DNA of 26,880 nt, from positions 1 through 26,880 of the forward strand of contig JANNPJ010000442.1 of NCBI GenBank assembly GCA_031400005.1, in the 5' to 3' direction. This DNA is from JANNPJ01 sp031400005. GTDB taxonomy: Bacteria > Actinomycetota > Actinomycetes > Actinomycetales > Kineosporiaceae. A program made the position numbers and the translations under genes. This document shows, in pieces, positions 8,193-16,112 of this stretch. Below the pieces are notes generated by a model, which was given only the letters and a program-made list of their open reading frames with translations, had not been told where the DNA came from and made no database searches. Position 1 is the first letter of the stretch. Every line of letters starts with the position of its first letter.

Positions 8193-8816
8193 GTGACCGA
8201 TCACGAAGGTCTGCCGGTCGTTGTCATCACCGGTGCACCGGCCACCGGCAAGAGCACGCTCGGTCGCGTGATTGCCCGCCGGCTGCGCGCGGCCCTGATC
8301 GACCAGGACGTGGCCACCCAGCCCCTGGTGGAGGTGATCCAGCGACTGGTGGGCAGCGACGATCTGGACGACGAGCGGCTGGCCCGAGTGACCCGCGATG
8401 CCCGCTACGAGGCAATCGCCGCCCTGGCTGTTGACAACCTCGGCGCGGGCATCCCGGTGGTGCTGATCGCTCCGTACACCTCGGAACGGGCCGACGAGCA
8501 GGGCTGGGCCGTCCTCGCCGACCGGTTTGTCCGGGCCGGCGGCACGCCCCTGCTCGTCTGGCTGTCCCTGGAGCCGACCCGGATTCTCGACCGGCTCCAC
8601 GCTCGGGGCGCACTCAGAGATCAGGCCAAGGTGGCCAGCGGTAGCGCCTACCTTGCCCAGCTGACCCGAGCCGCCTCCCGGCCGTCGGTGCCCCATCTGG
8701 CGCTGCCTGCGCAGGAGACACCCGAGGTGCTGGTCCGGCAGGTCCTCCGGGCCCTGAACAGGTCGGCTTCGGTGATTTCGCCATGGCCGACACCCTGCAA
8801 CCGGGGATCACGGTGA
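8193..8816 (+). CDS. P-loop kinase (AAA-type, gluconokinase-like)
   Basis: The 207-aa product opens with a Walker A motif GAPATGKST (14-22) and continues as a small P-loop phosphotransferase, with a DQD motif after the second strand, an APYTSERADEQGW segment and a lid-like region around LHARGALRDQAK. It belongs broadly with shikimate/gluconate-type P-loop kinases; the substrate is unknown. The start is GTG at 8193 with GAGG seven bases upstream. It sits between the importer and an FGGY kinase, which suggests either a second phosphorylation or a distinct side-substrate. The last ~16 residues (after RQVLRALN) look unlike a natural end, and a different frame continues to the next start (see small ORF at 8783). 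Confidence 0.78.
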   Translation: MTDHEGLPVVVITGAPATGKSTLGRVIARRLRAALIDQDVATQPLVEVIQRLVGSDDLDDERLARVTRDARYEAIAALAVDNLGAGIPVVLIAPYTSERADEQGWAVLADRFVRAGGTPLLVWLSLEPTRILDRLHARGALRDQAKVASGSAYLAQLTRAASRPSVPHLALPAQETPEVLVRQVLRALNRSASVISPWPTPCNRGSR

Positions 8817-8878
8817 TCGACCATCCAGCCGGAGCGGTCGCCCTCTTCAAACGCGGATCGGGGGAACTGCCGGCATGA
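8783..8878 (+). CDS. 31-aa small ORF, or frameshifted C-terminus of the P-loop kinase
   Basis: An ATG at 8783 opens 31 codons (MADTLQPGITVIDHPAG... to LPA) in a different frame from the kinase; its TGA overlaps the FGGY kinase ATG (ATGA, 8875-8878). The frame is already open upstream of 8783 (VGFGDFA before the Met). The composition looks protein-like. It may be a genuine coupled peptide, or the kinase's natural C-terminus separated by a frameshift near 8750. Confidence 0.35.
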   Translation: MADTLQPGITVIDHPAGAVALFKRGSGELPA

Positions 8879-10275
8879 CAGGGGTTGAAGCGGTCGTCAG
8901 CGTTGACCTCGGCACCACCTCCACCAAGGTGCTCGTCCAGGACGTCGATGGTCGCCAACTGGCGCTGGTGGAGGCCTCCACGCCCTGGACCACCACGGCC
9001 ACCGGCGGGACCGAAACCACCGCGACCAGGCTGGAAAAGCTGCTTCTGGGCATGCTGCGAGCGGCAGCCGAGCAAGCCGAGATGCGAGTCGGTGCCCTGC
9101 GGGTCCTGGGCGTCGCGGTCACCGGATTCGCCGAGAGCGGCGTCCTGATCGACCCGTCCGGTCGGGTCTGCACACCGGTGATCGCCTGGTTCGACCGGCG
9201 CGGCGAGGAGCAGATCGCGGCCCTGACGTCACGCCGTCCCGACTTCGCGCGCCAGTTCGTCCGCCGGACCGGCCTGCGCTGGAGCAGCCAGGCCAGTCTG
9301 GCCAAGCTGTTGTGGTTCGCCGACCAAGGGCTCACCTTCACGTCAGGGCACCGCTGGGCGAGCATTCCGGAGTACCTCGTCCATCTGCTCGGTGGCGACC
9401 TGGTCAGCGAACCGTCGCTGGCTTCGCGAACCGGGTTGCTGGATCAGAACACTCAACACAGCTGGCGGGAGGGGGTGACCTCAGTCGACCTGCCGGCATC
9501 TCTGCTTCCCGATCCGGCCAGAGCTGGAACCGCCGTTGGCGCATTGCGTTTCGCAGGTCTTCCGAAATGCCTGCACGGCGCGGCACTGACCGTCGCCGGG
9601 CACGATCATCCCGTCGCCGCGATCGGAGCCGGCGCCACCGGCGACGACGAGCTGTTCAACTCCACCGGGACCGCTGACGTCATCGCGCGCTCGCTACCGG
9701 GCTTGGTGACCGATACCGAACGCGAGGAGCTCGTCGGCCACGGTGTCTCCGTCGGCTCGCACATCCTTCCAGAGACGACCTTGATCCTCGGCGGCGTCCG
9801 CGGGGGTCTGCTGCTGCGCCGGGTGCTCACGCTGCTCGGCGGTGACGACGGCGCTACCCGCGATCGCCTGGACGCCGCGGCACTCCAGATCGACGCGCTG
9901 CCGGCCGGCCTGCGGGTCTCGGGCGCCGGTCACACCGGCGGCGACGTCATGCTCCAGATCCGCGACGACGCGCACCCCGCCGCGGTGTGGGCCGCGGCCA
10001 CCCGCTACACCGCTGCCGAGACCCGCAACCTCCTCAGCGCGCTGCACCTGGTCATCCGCCCCCATCGCCGGGCCATCGCCAGCGGTGGCTGGACGCGGAT
10101 GGCCAGCGTGCGCCAGGCCAAAGCGGCTGTCATCGAGCACCTCGAATTCTCGACGGTGGCCGAACCCGGCGTCCTCGGCGCCGCCACTCTCGCCCTGGCC
10201 GCCGCCGCGACGCCGAAGGCCGGAGCCGATTTCCCAGACCTGCGTTATCACCACTATGTCGAAGGAGTTTCATGA
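8875..10275 (+). CDS. FGGY-family carbohydrate kinase
   Basis: The 466-aa product shows both ribonuclease-H-like actin-fold domains. The N-terminal phosphate-1 motif is VDLGTTSTK (from D11), followed by IAWFDRRGEEQ. The linker to the second domain carries AGHDHPVAAIGAGA, which holds the likely catalytic Asp, then the NSTGTADVI phosphate-2 motif and the C-terminal IASGGWTRM adenosine motif. It phosphorylates a sugar, most likely a ketose or sugar acid, with ATP in the cytoplasm. The start ATG overlaps a small ORF stop and the gene's own stop overlaps the aldolase ATG (ATGA, 10272-10275), so kinase and aldolase are translationally coupled. Confidence 0.9.
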   Translation: MTGVEAVVSVDLGTTSTKVLVQDVDGRQLALVEASTPWTTTATGGTETTATRLEKLLLGMLRAAAEQAEMRVGALRVLGVAVTGFAESGVLIDPSGRVCTPVIAWFDRRGEEQIAALTSRRPDFARQFVRRTGLRWSSQASLAKLLWFADQGLTFTSGHRWASIPEYLVHLLGGDLVSEPSLASRTGLLDQNTQHSWREGVTSVDLPASLLPDPARAGTAVGALRFAGLPKCLHGAALTVAGHDHPVAAIGAGATGDDELFNSTGTADVIARSLPGLVTDTEREELVGHGVSVGSHILPETTLILGGVRGGLLLRRVLTLLGGDDGATRDRLDAAALQIDALPAGLRVSGAGHTGGDVMLQIRDDAHPAAVWAAATRYTAAETRNLLSALHLVIRPHRRAIASGGWTRMASVRQAKAAVIEHLEFSTVAEPGVLGAATLALAAAATPKAGADFPDLRYHHYVEGVS

Positions 10276-11201
10276 CGACGACCAGGAAACCCGTTCGAAC
10301 GCTGGCCGACATCGCTGGATCGGACGGCGTGTTCTCGATCATCGCGATGGATCAGCGAAACACCCTGCGCCGGATGTTCGGGGCCGCCGGAATCGAGGCG
10401 ACCGATGACGATCTGCGTCGGTCCAAGACCGACGTGGCTCGCGCCCTGACCCCGCTGGCCAGCGGGATCCTGTTCGACCCCACGTTCGGCGTCCCGGCCG
10501 TCACCGGTAACGGAGCGCTGGATCGCAGTTGCGGCCTCCTGGTTGCCTCAGAACCAGCAGAACGCGGCAAGTTCGGCTCGGAACCGATCACGCAGCGCGA
10601 CCCAGAACTCGACGCCCGCTGGGTGCTGCGACAGAACGGGGACGCCAACAAGTTCTTCGCCCAGCTGCGCGCCGACCGTCCTGCCGCAGCACCCGGTGAA
10701 CCGGATCTCGTCGAGCTGTGCCTGCAGGCTGTGCGCGAGGTTGTGGCCGACTGCGCCGACACGGGAATCCCTTCGGTGATCGAGAATCTGATCTATCCGC
10801 TGCCGGACGAGGACTTCACCCCGGACCGGCGGGCGGCCGCCATCATCGAGTCGGCTCGGGCGCTCAACGAGATCGACTGCGACCTGCTCAAGCTCGAGTA
10901 CCCCGGGTCCCCCGAGGCCTGCCGCCGGCTCGCCGCCGTCCTCGATCGTCCGTGGGCGGTACTGTCCGCCGGGGTTCCCTTCGACGACTTCACCAAGGTC
11001 ATGCAGATCGCGTTCGACGAGGGAGGCGCCTCCGGATTCATTGCCGGCCGGTCAGTCTGGCGAGAGTCATTGGCTCTCAACGGTCCCGAGAGGCAGACCT
11101 TCTTGTCCGAGGTCGCCCGCCCCCGGCTGGAACGCTTGGTGGAGGTCGCGTCCGCCAGTGCGCGCCCCTGGACGCAGATCACGTCGTCGGTGTCGCGCTG
11201 A
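10272..11201 (+). CDS. LacD/YihT-type class I aldolase
   Basis: The 309-aa product resembles the tagatose-1,6-bisphosphate aldolase/sulfofructose-phosphate aldolase family. The N-terminal AMDQRNTLRRMFG matches the family DQRG-K/R-M start, DLLKLEYPGS carries the Schiff-base candidate K207 with E209, and the C-terminal SGFIAGRSVW matches the family phosphate-binding strand. Members cleave phosphorylated ketoses into DHAP and an aldehyde. GAAGGAG lies six bases before the ATG at 10272, which overlaps the FGGY kinase stop. It should be the last step of the operon, feeding glycolysis. The 3' end overlaps the convergent LacI gene by 23 bp, with no terminator between. Confidence 0.82.
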   Translation: MTTTRKPVRTLADIAGSDGVFSIIAMDQRNTLRRMFGAAGIEATDDDLRRSKTDVARALTPLASGILFDPTFGVPAVTGNGALDRSCGLLVASEPAERGKFGSEPITQRDPELDARWVLRQNGDANKFFAQLRADRPAAAPGEPDLVELCLQAVREVVADCADTGIPSVIENLIYPLPDEDFTPDRRAAAIIESARALNEIDCDLLKLEYPGSPEACRRLAAVLDRPWAVLSAGVPFDDFTKVMQIAFDEGGASGFIAGRSVWRESLALNGPERQTFLSEVARPRLERLVEVASASARPWTQITSSVSR

Positions 11202-12180
11202 CGTCAGTCGAACTGCGCAGCACCAGTTCCGTTGGCAGCACAACCTGGGGCGGGTTGGCGTCGTCATGGGACGGGCTGTTCGCTTGAAGGAGGATCTCGA
11301 CCGACGCGCGCCCCACCTCCGCGTGGGCGCCGCCCAGCGTCGTCAGGCTCGGCGTGCACAGTTCGGCGGCGAAGATGTTGTCGAAACCCACGACGCTGAC
11401 GTCGTCGGGGACGCGTACCGAGCGCTGCCGCAGGCGCTGGATGACGCCGATCGCCAGCAGGTCGTTGTGCGCGACGATTGCGGTGGCCCGGGAATGCAGC
11501 GCGCCGTCCGCCGCCGCCCCTCCGTGGGAGAACTTGGGCGTGAACGGCCCGATCCGCCCGGATCTCAGGCCGAGTTCGTCAGCGGCGTGGCGCAGTGCCG
11601 ACCATCGGGTCGCTGCCATCCAGGAATTCTCCGGTCCCGCGAGATACACCAGGTGCCGGTGCCCGAGGGAGGCGAGATGCTCGACAATCCGGCGGCATCC
11701 GGAGACGTGGTCGAGGACGACGCTCGGTATCCCCCGCACCTGGCGGTTCATCAGCACCGTTGGGCGCTGCGCGGCGATTTGGGCGAGGTTCTCGTCCGGT
11801 AGCCGACTCGCGGCGAGGACGAACCCGTCGACAGCGGGCACTAGTCGCTGGATCTGGTCGTACTCGATCCGCGGCGACTCCTCAGCATTGATCAGCACAA
11901 GCGTGTACTCGGACGCCCTGGCTCGCATTTCCGCACCCCGGATGAGTTCGAAGTAGTGCGGGTTGGCGATGTCGGAGACCACCATCGCCACGGTGTAGTG
12001 CCTGCCGGAGAGCAGCGCGCGGGCGTGCGGATTCGGCCGATACCCCAACTGCGCGGCAACGGCAAGCACGTGCTGCCGGGTCCGCGCATTGACCCGGTTG
12101 GGCATGGAGAACGCCCTGGACACGGTGGACGTTGCGACACCGGCCGCGGTAGCGACGTCGTAGATCGTGGGCCTGGGCAT
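11179..12180 (-). CDS. LacI-family regulator of the shikimate/quinate TRAP cluster
   Basis: The product is about 333 aa with the HTH at the N-terminus (PTIYDVATAAGVATSTVSRAF), hinge YRPNPHARALLSG and a PBP-like effector domain. The frame extends to 12240, but the MPRPTIYDVA start at 12180 fits the family exactly; a G-rich stretch precedes it. It is divergent from the TRAP-transporter gene at 12258, and a perfect palindrome lies in the shared gap. It probably represses that operon until an intermediate such as shikimate or dehydroshikimate appears (inference). In Corynebacterium the comparable genes are governed by a LysR-type protein, so a LacI regulator here would be a different wiring. Confidence 0.88.
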   Translation of the reverse strand: MPRPTIYDVATAAGVATSTVSRAFSMPNRVNARTRQHVLAVAAQLGYRPNPHARALLSGRHYTVAMVVSDIANPHYFELIRGAEMRARASEYTLVLINAEESPRIEYDQIQRLVPAVDGFVLAASRLPDENLAQIAAQRPTVLMNRQVRGIPSVVLDHVSGCRRIVEHLASLGHRHLVYLAGPENSWMAATRWSALRHAADELGLRSGRIGPFTPKFSHGGAAADGALHSRATAIVAHNDLLAIGVIQRLRQRSVRVPDDVSVVGFDNIFAAELCTPSLTTLGGAHAEVGRASVEILLQANSPSHDDANPPQVVLPTELVLRSSTDVSATPTT

Positions 12181-12201
12181 GCCCCCAATGAACAGCTTCT
12201 G

Positions 12202-12236
12202 GCAACCGGATGGCAACCCCTTGCCGTCCGGATTGC
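12202..12236. promoter_or_regulatory. Larger interrupted inverted repeat upstream of the TRAP operon
   Basis: GCAACCGG (from 12203) and GGCAA (12212-12216) pair with TTGCC (12221-12225) and CCGGATTGC (12228-12236), giving a two-part inverted repeat with one indel and one mismatch around a CCCC loop. It partly overlaps the operator at 12231-12242. It could be a second regulator site or a hairpin. Confidence 0.4.
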
Positions 12237-12250
12237 GCAATCCCTACCTT
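12221..12250 (+). promoter_or_regulatory. Putative TRAP operon promoter
   Basis: TTGCCG (12221-12226) and TACCTT (12245-12250) are spaced by 18 bases. Transcription would begin at about 12257-12258, on the GTG of the DctQ gene, which has no Shine-Dalgarno sequence. The 12-bp operator lies between the two hexamers. Both hexamers are imperfect. Confidence 0.45.
12231..12242. promoter_or_regulatory. LacI-type operator of the TRAP/shikimate operon
   Basis: GATTGCGCAATC is a perfect 12-bp palindrome with a central CG, placed between the proposed -35 and -10 boxes. This is the classic repression position for a LacI-family protein, and the LacI gene lies directly opposite. Confidence 0.62.
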
Positions 12251-12257
12251 CGGCCTT

Positions 12258-12842
12258 GTGACGACGGACACACGCCACCCAAGAGGCCCCCGCCTCCGCG
12301 CCTTTCTGGCCGAGCCACCCCCGTGGGCGGTGCGGACTGTCCGCACGCTGACGGCGATCGAGGTCGGGATCGGAGCCGCCGCGCTCCTGCTGATCTTCTT
12401 CCTCGTCACCGTCCAAGCCCTTCAGCGCTACCTGCCGTTCGAGGGCTGGGCCTGGACCGGTGAACTGGCCCGCTTCTGCCTGGTGTGGCTCAGCTTCGTG
12501 GTGGCCGGCGTGCTGGTCAGCAGCGACTCCCACATCTCCATCGAGATGATCGACACCGTCCGGTCACCGCTGGTCCGGCGCCTGGTGCGGGTGATCTCCT
12601 GCCTGATCGTGGCGGCGGTGGGGCTCGCACTGACCGTGACCGCCTGGGAGCTCACACTCGACCAGGGAGTGCTGAAGTCCCCGGCAATGCGGATGCCGAT
12701 GTCCTGGTTGTACGGCATCTCGCTGATCGGGTTCGTCTCCACCACCATCCGGGCGAGTGTGGCCGCCGTCCGGTTCGCCGTGCTCGGCGCGCCTGACCCG
12801 GACACCGGGGACACCGAGGACCTCGGGGTGACGACCACGTGA
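12258..12842 (+). CDS. dctQ: TRAP transporter small permease (DctQ)
   Basis: The product is about 194 aa, with four hydrophobic helices and the DctQ core pattern LQRYLPFEGWAWTGELARFCLVWLSFVVAG, then DSHISIEMI and MRMPMSWLY. It pairs with the large permease DctM in a tripartite ATP-independent periplasmic importer driven by an ion gradient. An ATG at 12210 is in frame but would put the operator and promoter inside the gene; the GTG at 12258 is preferred and fits a leaderless transcript. The stop overlaps the DctM start (GTGA, 12839-12842). Confidence 0.88.
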   Translation: MTTDTRHPRGPRLRAFLAEPPPWAVRTVRTLTAIEVGIGAAALLLIFFLVTVQALQRYLPFEGWAWTGELARFCLVWLSFVVAGVLVSSDSHISIEMIDTVRSPLVRRLVRVISCLIVAAVGLALTVTAWELTLDQGVLKSPAMRMPMSWLYGISLIGFVSTTIRASVAAVRFAVLGAPDPDTGDTEDLGVTTT

Positions 12843-14113
12843 GCATCCTCGTCCTCTGCCTCCTGATCACCCTGCTGCTGGCCATCCGGGTGCCCGTCGC
12901 GTTCGCCTTCATCGGCCCGTCGATCGCCTACATGCTCACCACCGACCAGTCGCTCGGCCTGGCCCTGCGCCTGGTCGCGCAGTCGACCGCGAGCTTCCCC
13001 CTGCTCGCCGTCCCGCTCTTCATCCTGCTGGGCTGCCTGGCGAACCACGCGGGGATCGCCGACCGGCTCTTCGACTTCGCGCTCGCCCTGCTGGGCCGGG
13101 TCCGAGGCAGCCTCGGCTACGTCAGTGTCGGGGTCAGCCTGGGCTTCTCATGGATGAGCGGGTCGGCCGTCGCCGACGCCGCGGCCCTGGGCAAGCTCGA
13201 GATCCCGGCCATGCTCCGCAATGGCTACTCCAAGCGTTTCGCGCTCGGGGTGACAGGTGCCTCCTCGCTGATCGCCCCGGTGATGCCGCCGAGCATCCCG
13301 GCGGTGATCTACGCAGGCCTGGCAGGGGTCTCGACCGGAGCGCTCTTCGCCGCCTCCGTCGTCCCCGCCCTGTTGATGGCCCTTGGACTGTGCATCGTCG
13401 TGTTCCTCTGGGTCCGCCGGGACGACAACATCGTCCGCACCGAATTCAGTTGGGCCCGGGTCTGGGAAACCGGGCGCCGGGTCATCGCACCACTCGGAGC
13501 GCCGGTCATCATTCTCGGCGGCATCCTCGGTGGGTTCTTCACCCCGACCGAGTCGGCCGCGGTCGGCGTGGCGTACATGGCAATTCTCGGATTCGCCTAC
13601 GGAACACTGCGTTTCCGTGATCTGCCGAAGGTGCTCACCGAGGCGGTGCTGACCACGGGCGCCATCATGCTGATCGTCGCCTCCGCCAACCTGCTCGGCT
13701 ACATCTTCGCCCGCGAACGGGTGCCCCAACAGATCTCCGAACTGGTCCTCGGTCTGACCAGCGACGCCACCGTCTTCCTGCTGCTGGTGCTTGCCCTCTC
13801 ACTGGTGCTCGGAACCGCGCTCGATGCAATCGCGGTGCTCACCCTGACCGTCCCGATCCTGCTGCCGCTGAGCGAGACGTACGGGGTCGACCCGATCGCC
13901 CTCGGCGTGTTGATGATCCTGTCCCAGATGATCGGGCTGCTCACGCCACCTGTCGGCACGGTCATCTTCGTCCTTCAAGCCATCGCGAACGCCTCTATGT
14001 CAGAAGTGTTCTGGGGCTCGCTGCCGTTCCTGGTGCCATTGGTCCTGTTGTGCTTCGGCATCATCTTCTGGCCGGATGCAATCCTTTACCTGCCCCGGGA
14101 GTTGGGACTGTGA
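12839..14113 (+). CDS. dctM: TRAP transporter large permease (DctM)
   Basis: The 424-aa very hydrophobic protein has about 12 membrane segments and typical DctM motifs: AVPLFILLGCLANHAGIADRLFDFA near the N-terminus, SGSAVADAAALGKLEIPAM, the PVMPPSIPAVIYAGLAGVSTGALF loop, and the late GLLTPPVGTVIFVLQ. It forms the translocation channel of the TRAP importer. The GTG start overlaps the DctQ stop, and its own stop overlaps the next GTG (14110-14113), so the three genes are coupled. Context suggests quinate or shikimate as cargo. Confidence 0.93.
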   Translation: MSILVLCLLITLLLAIRVPVAFAFIGPSIAYMLTTDQSLGLALRLVAQSTASFPLLAVPLFILLGCLANHAGIADRLFDFALALLGRVRGSLGYVSVGVSLGFSWMSGSAVADAAALGKLEIPAMLRNGYSKRFALGVTGASSLIAPVMPPSIPAVIYAGLAGVSTGALFAASVVPALLMALGLCIVVFLWVRRDDNIVRTEFSWARVWETGRRVIAPLGAPVIILGGILGGFFTPTESAAVGVAYMAILGFAYGTLRFRDLPKVLTEAVLTTGAIMLIVASANLLGYIFARERVPQQISELVLGLTSDATVFLLLVLALSLVLGTALDAIAVLTLTVPILLPLSETYGVDPIALGVLMILSQMIGLLTPPVGTVIFVLQAIANASMSEVFWGSLPFLVPLVLLCFGIIFWPDAILYLPRELGL

Positions 14114-15039
14114 TCGGCTCTCGGCGTTCCCTCTTGACCGGCCTGCTCGGGCAGGGGGTGAAACCGTCGCTGACCCCGGAGCTGCACGAGCGGGAGGCCG
14201 GACGGCATGGGCTCCGCTACGTCTACAAGGCCGTCGAACTGGGCGACGACCAGCTCGGGCCCGAGGCGCTGCGGCGGCTGCTGGAAGCCGCGGTGCGACT
14301 GGGTTTTGACGGCCTGAACGTCACGCACCCGGTGAAGCAGGCGATGGTCCCGCTGGTTGACGGCGTCACGCCGGCCGTCAAGGCGATTGGCGCGCTCAAT
14401 ACGATCCTCGTCGAGGATGGCGTGACGGTCGGGCACAACACCGATGTCACCGGTTTCGCCAGCGCCTTCCGGGATGGGCTGCCCGACGCCGATCTGACCG
14501 CGGTGGTGCTCCTCGGCGCCGGAGGCGCCGGGACGGCCGTCGCGCACGGCCTGGTCCGACTCGGCGTGCGCGAGCTTCGGGTGTTCGACTCCGACGCGAA
14601 CCGCACCGAGTCGTTGGCCCGGACCATCGCCGAACTGCGATCCGATGCCACGGTGACAGCGCTGAACGCGGCAGATCTCGCCGAGACGCTGGCGACGGCT
14701 TCGGGACTGGTCAACGCCACCCCGGTCGGGATGGCCGCCCATCCGGGTTTCCCGGTCGCCATTGACCTGCTCCGGCCCGCACTGTGGGTGTCCGACATCG
14801 TCTACCGCCCGCTCGTCACGCCGCTGGTCGAGGCGGCCACCGCCCTGGGCTGCCGAGTCCTCAACGGCGCCGGGATGGCCGTCCACCAGGCGGCCGACAC
14901 GTTCGAGCTGGTCACTGGCAGGCCTGCACACCGCGACGCCATGTTCCACGACTTCGACGAGATGGTCGCGGTCGAGATCCAGAGCACCGGTCCCGTCACC
15001 ACCGGGAACCGGACAGCCCGCCGAGAGAGGAAGCAGTAG
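14110..15039 (+). CDS. qsuD: Shikimate/quinate dehydrogenase (AroE/QsuD family)
   Basis: The 309-aa product has the AroE substrate domain and Rossmann domain. The substrate motif is SLT (20-22), the catalytic Lys is K76 in NVTHPVK, the catalytic Asp is D112 in GHNTDVTGF, and the dinucleotide loop is GAGGAGTA. Most biosynthetic AroE enzymes carry Ser-x-Ser at the first motif; Ser-x-Thr, as here, is associated with catabolic quinate/shikimate dehydrogenases such as that of Corynebacterium glutamicum. It would oxidise shikimate to 3-dehydroshikimate and possibly quinate to 3-dehydroquinate. The GTG at 14110 overlaps the DctM stop. Position between TRAP genes argues for catabolism rather than aromatic amino-acid synthesis. 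Confidence 0.85.
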   Translation: MIGSRRSLLTGLLGQGVKPSLTPELHEREAGRHGLRYVYKAVELGDDQLGPEALRRLLEAAVRLGFDGLNVTHPVKQAMVPLVDGVTPAVKAIGALNTILVEDGVTVGHNTDVTGFASAFRDGLPDADLTAVVLLGAGGAGTAVAHGLVRLGVRELRVFDSDANRTESLARTIAELRSDATVTALNAADLAETLATASGLVNATPVGMAAHPGFPVAIDLLRPALWVSDIVYRPLVTPLVEAATALGCRVLNGAGMAVHQAADTFELVTGRPAHRDAMFHDFDEMVAVEIQSTGPVTTGNRTARRERKQ

Positions 15040-15041
15040 AC

Positions 15042-16064
15042 ATGTCGCTCACCAGCACGCGAGGAAACATCAAGCTCGCCGCCTGCGCCGTCGTCCCCCT
15101 CCTGATGCTCACCGCCTGCGGCGACGACGGTGGGGATTCGGAGGGCGGCAGCGGGAACGTGGAGATCACCCTCGCTCACAGCTACACCGACGCTCAACCG
15201 CAACACCGCTGCGGTGCGAAGGTCATCGCCGACGAGGTCGCAAAGGCCGATGTGGGCCTGACAGTAGAGGTTTTCGGCAGCAGCCAGCTCGGCGGGGACG
15301 CCGACCGGATCAGCTCGGTCGTCTCCGGCGACATCGACATGGACCTCCAGGGGGCGTCCGCGCTGGGTGCCATCTACGAGCCGGTCAGTGCCCTGGACGC
15401 GGCCTACGCGTTCGACGACGCCGCCCACCTCGCCCGGTACTTCGACAGCAAGGCCGCGACGGACCTGGTCGAGGATTTCGCCGGGAAGACCGGTGTCCGG
15501 ACGCTTGGCGCCTGGTCTGCGGGCATGCGCCAGTTCACCGCGAACAAACCGATCCGCACCCCGGCCGACCTGGGCGGGCTGCGGATGCGCTTCCCGAACT
15601 CCGCGCAGTTCCTGATGAACGCCAAGGCGCTCGGGGCCAACCCGGTGGAAGTGGCCTACGAAGAGCTCTTCCTGGCCTTGCAGCAGGGCACCGTGGACGG
15701 GCAGGAGAACCCGATTGTCAACATCGACGCCATCAGTCTCGACGAGGTGCAGGACTACCTCAGCCTGTCCGCGCACCAGGCCAACTCCAACCTTGTGATC
15801 ATCGGCAAGGTCTGGAATGAGCTGTCCGCCGAGCAACAGCAGGCGCTTCGGACAGCCGTCGACACTGCCATGACGCAGGTCCCAGGCTGCGTCGCGCAGG
15901 AGGAGCAGAAGAAGCTCGCCGAATGGAAGGCGGGCAAGGACCTCCAGGTCGTCGAGGACGTCGACGTCGAGGCCTTCCGCACCCGAGCCGACACCTACCT
16001 TCGTGCCAACTTCAAGCCGGAGCAACTGAAGGTCTACGAGGGTGTCCGGGCCGCGGCTGGGTGA
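15042..16064 (+). CDS. dctP: TRAP transporter substrate-binding lipoprotein (DctP)
   Basis: The 340-aa product has a lipoprotein signal ending in the lipobox LTAC (Cys26) and an acidic Gly/Asp/Ser linker. The DctP domain follows: ITLAHSYTDAQPQHRCGAKVIADEV, then GLRMRFPNSAQFLMNAKALGANPVEVAYEELFLALQQGTVDGQENP, which contains the conserved Arg and QGTVDGQENP family signatures. It binds the carboxylate substrate outside the cell and hands it to DctQM. It starts two bases after the dehydrogenase stop and has a GAGAGG ribosome binding site. Most DctP substrates are organic acids, which fits quinate or shikimate. Confidence 0.92.
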   Translation: MSLTSTRGNIKLAACAVVPLLMLTACGDDGGDSEGGSGNVEITLAHSYTDAQPQHRCGAKVIADEVAKADVGLTVEVFGSSQLGGDADRISSVVSGDIDMDLQGASALGAIYEPVSALDAAYAFDDAAHLARYFDSKAATDLVEDFAGKTGVRTLGAWSAGMRQFTANKPIRTPADLGGLRMRFPNSAQFLMNAKALGANPVEVAYEELFLALQQGTVDGQENPIVNIDAISLDEVQDYLSLSAHQANSNLVIIGKVWNELSAEQQQALRTAVDTAMTQVPGCVAQEEQKKLAEWKAGKDLQVVEDVDVEAFRTRADTYLRANFKPEQLKVYEGVRAAAG

Positions 16065-16112
16065 GCGTTCAGCAGCCGCGTCCACAAATTCACCAGAGTC
16101 GAAGGAGAAACG

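Noticed and set aside
14802..16085. A 427-codon minus-strand frame over the DctP region
   Set aside because: It is antisense to a clear TRAP binding lipoprotein, and the composition is typical of GC-rich shadow frames.
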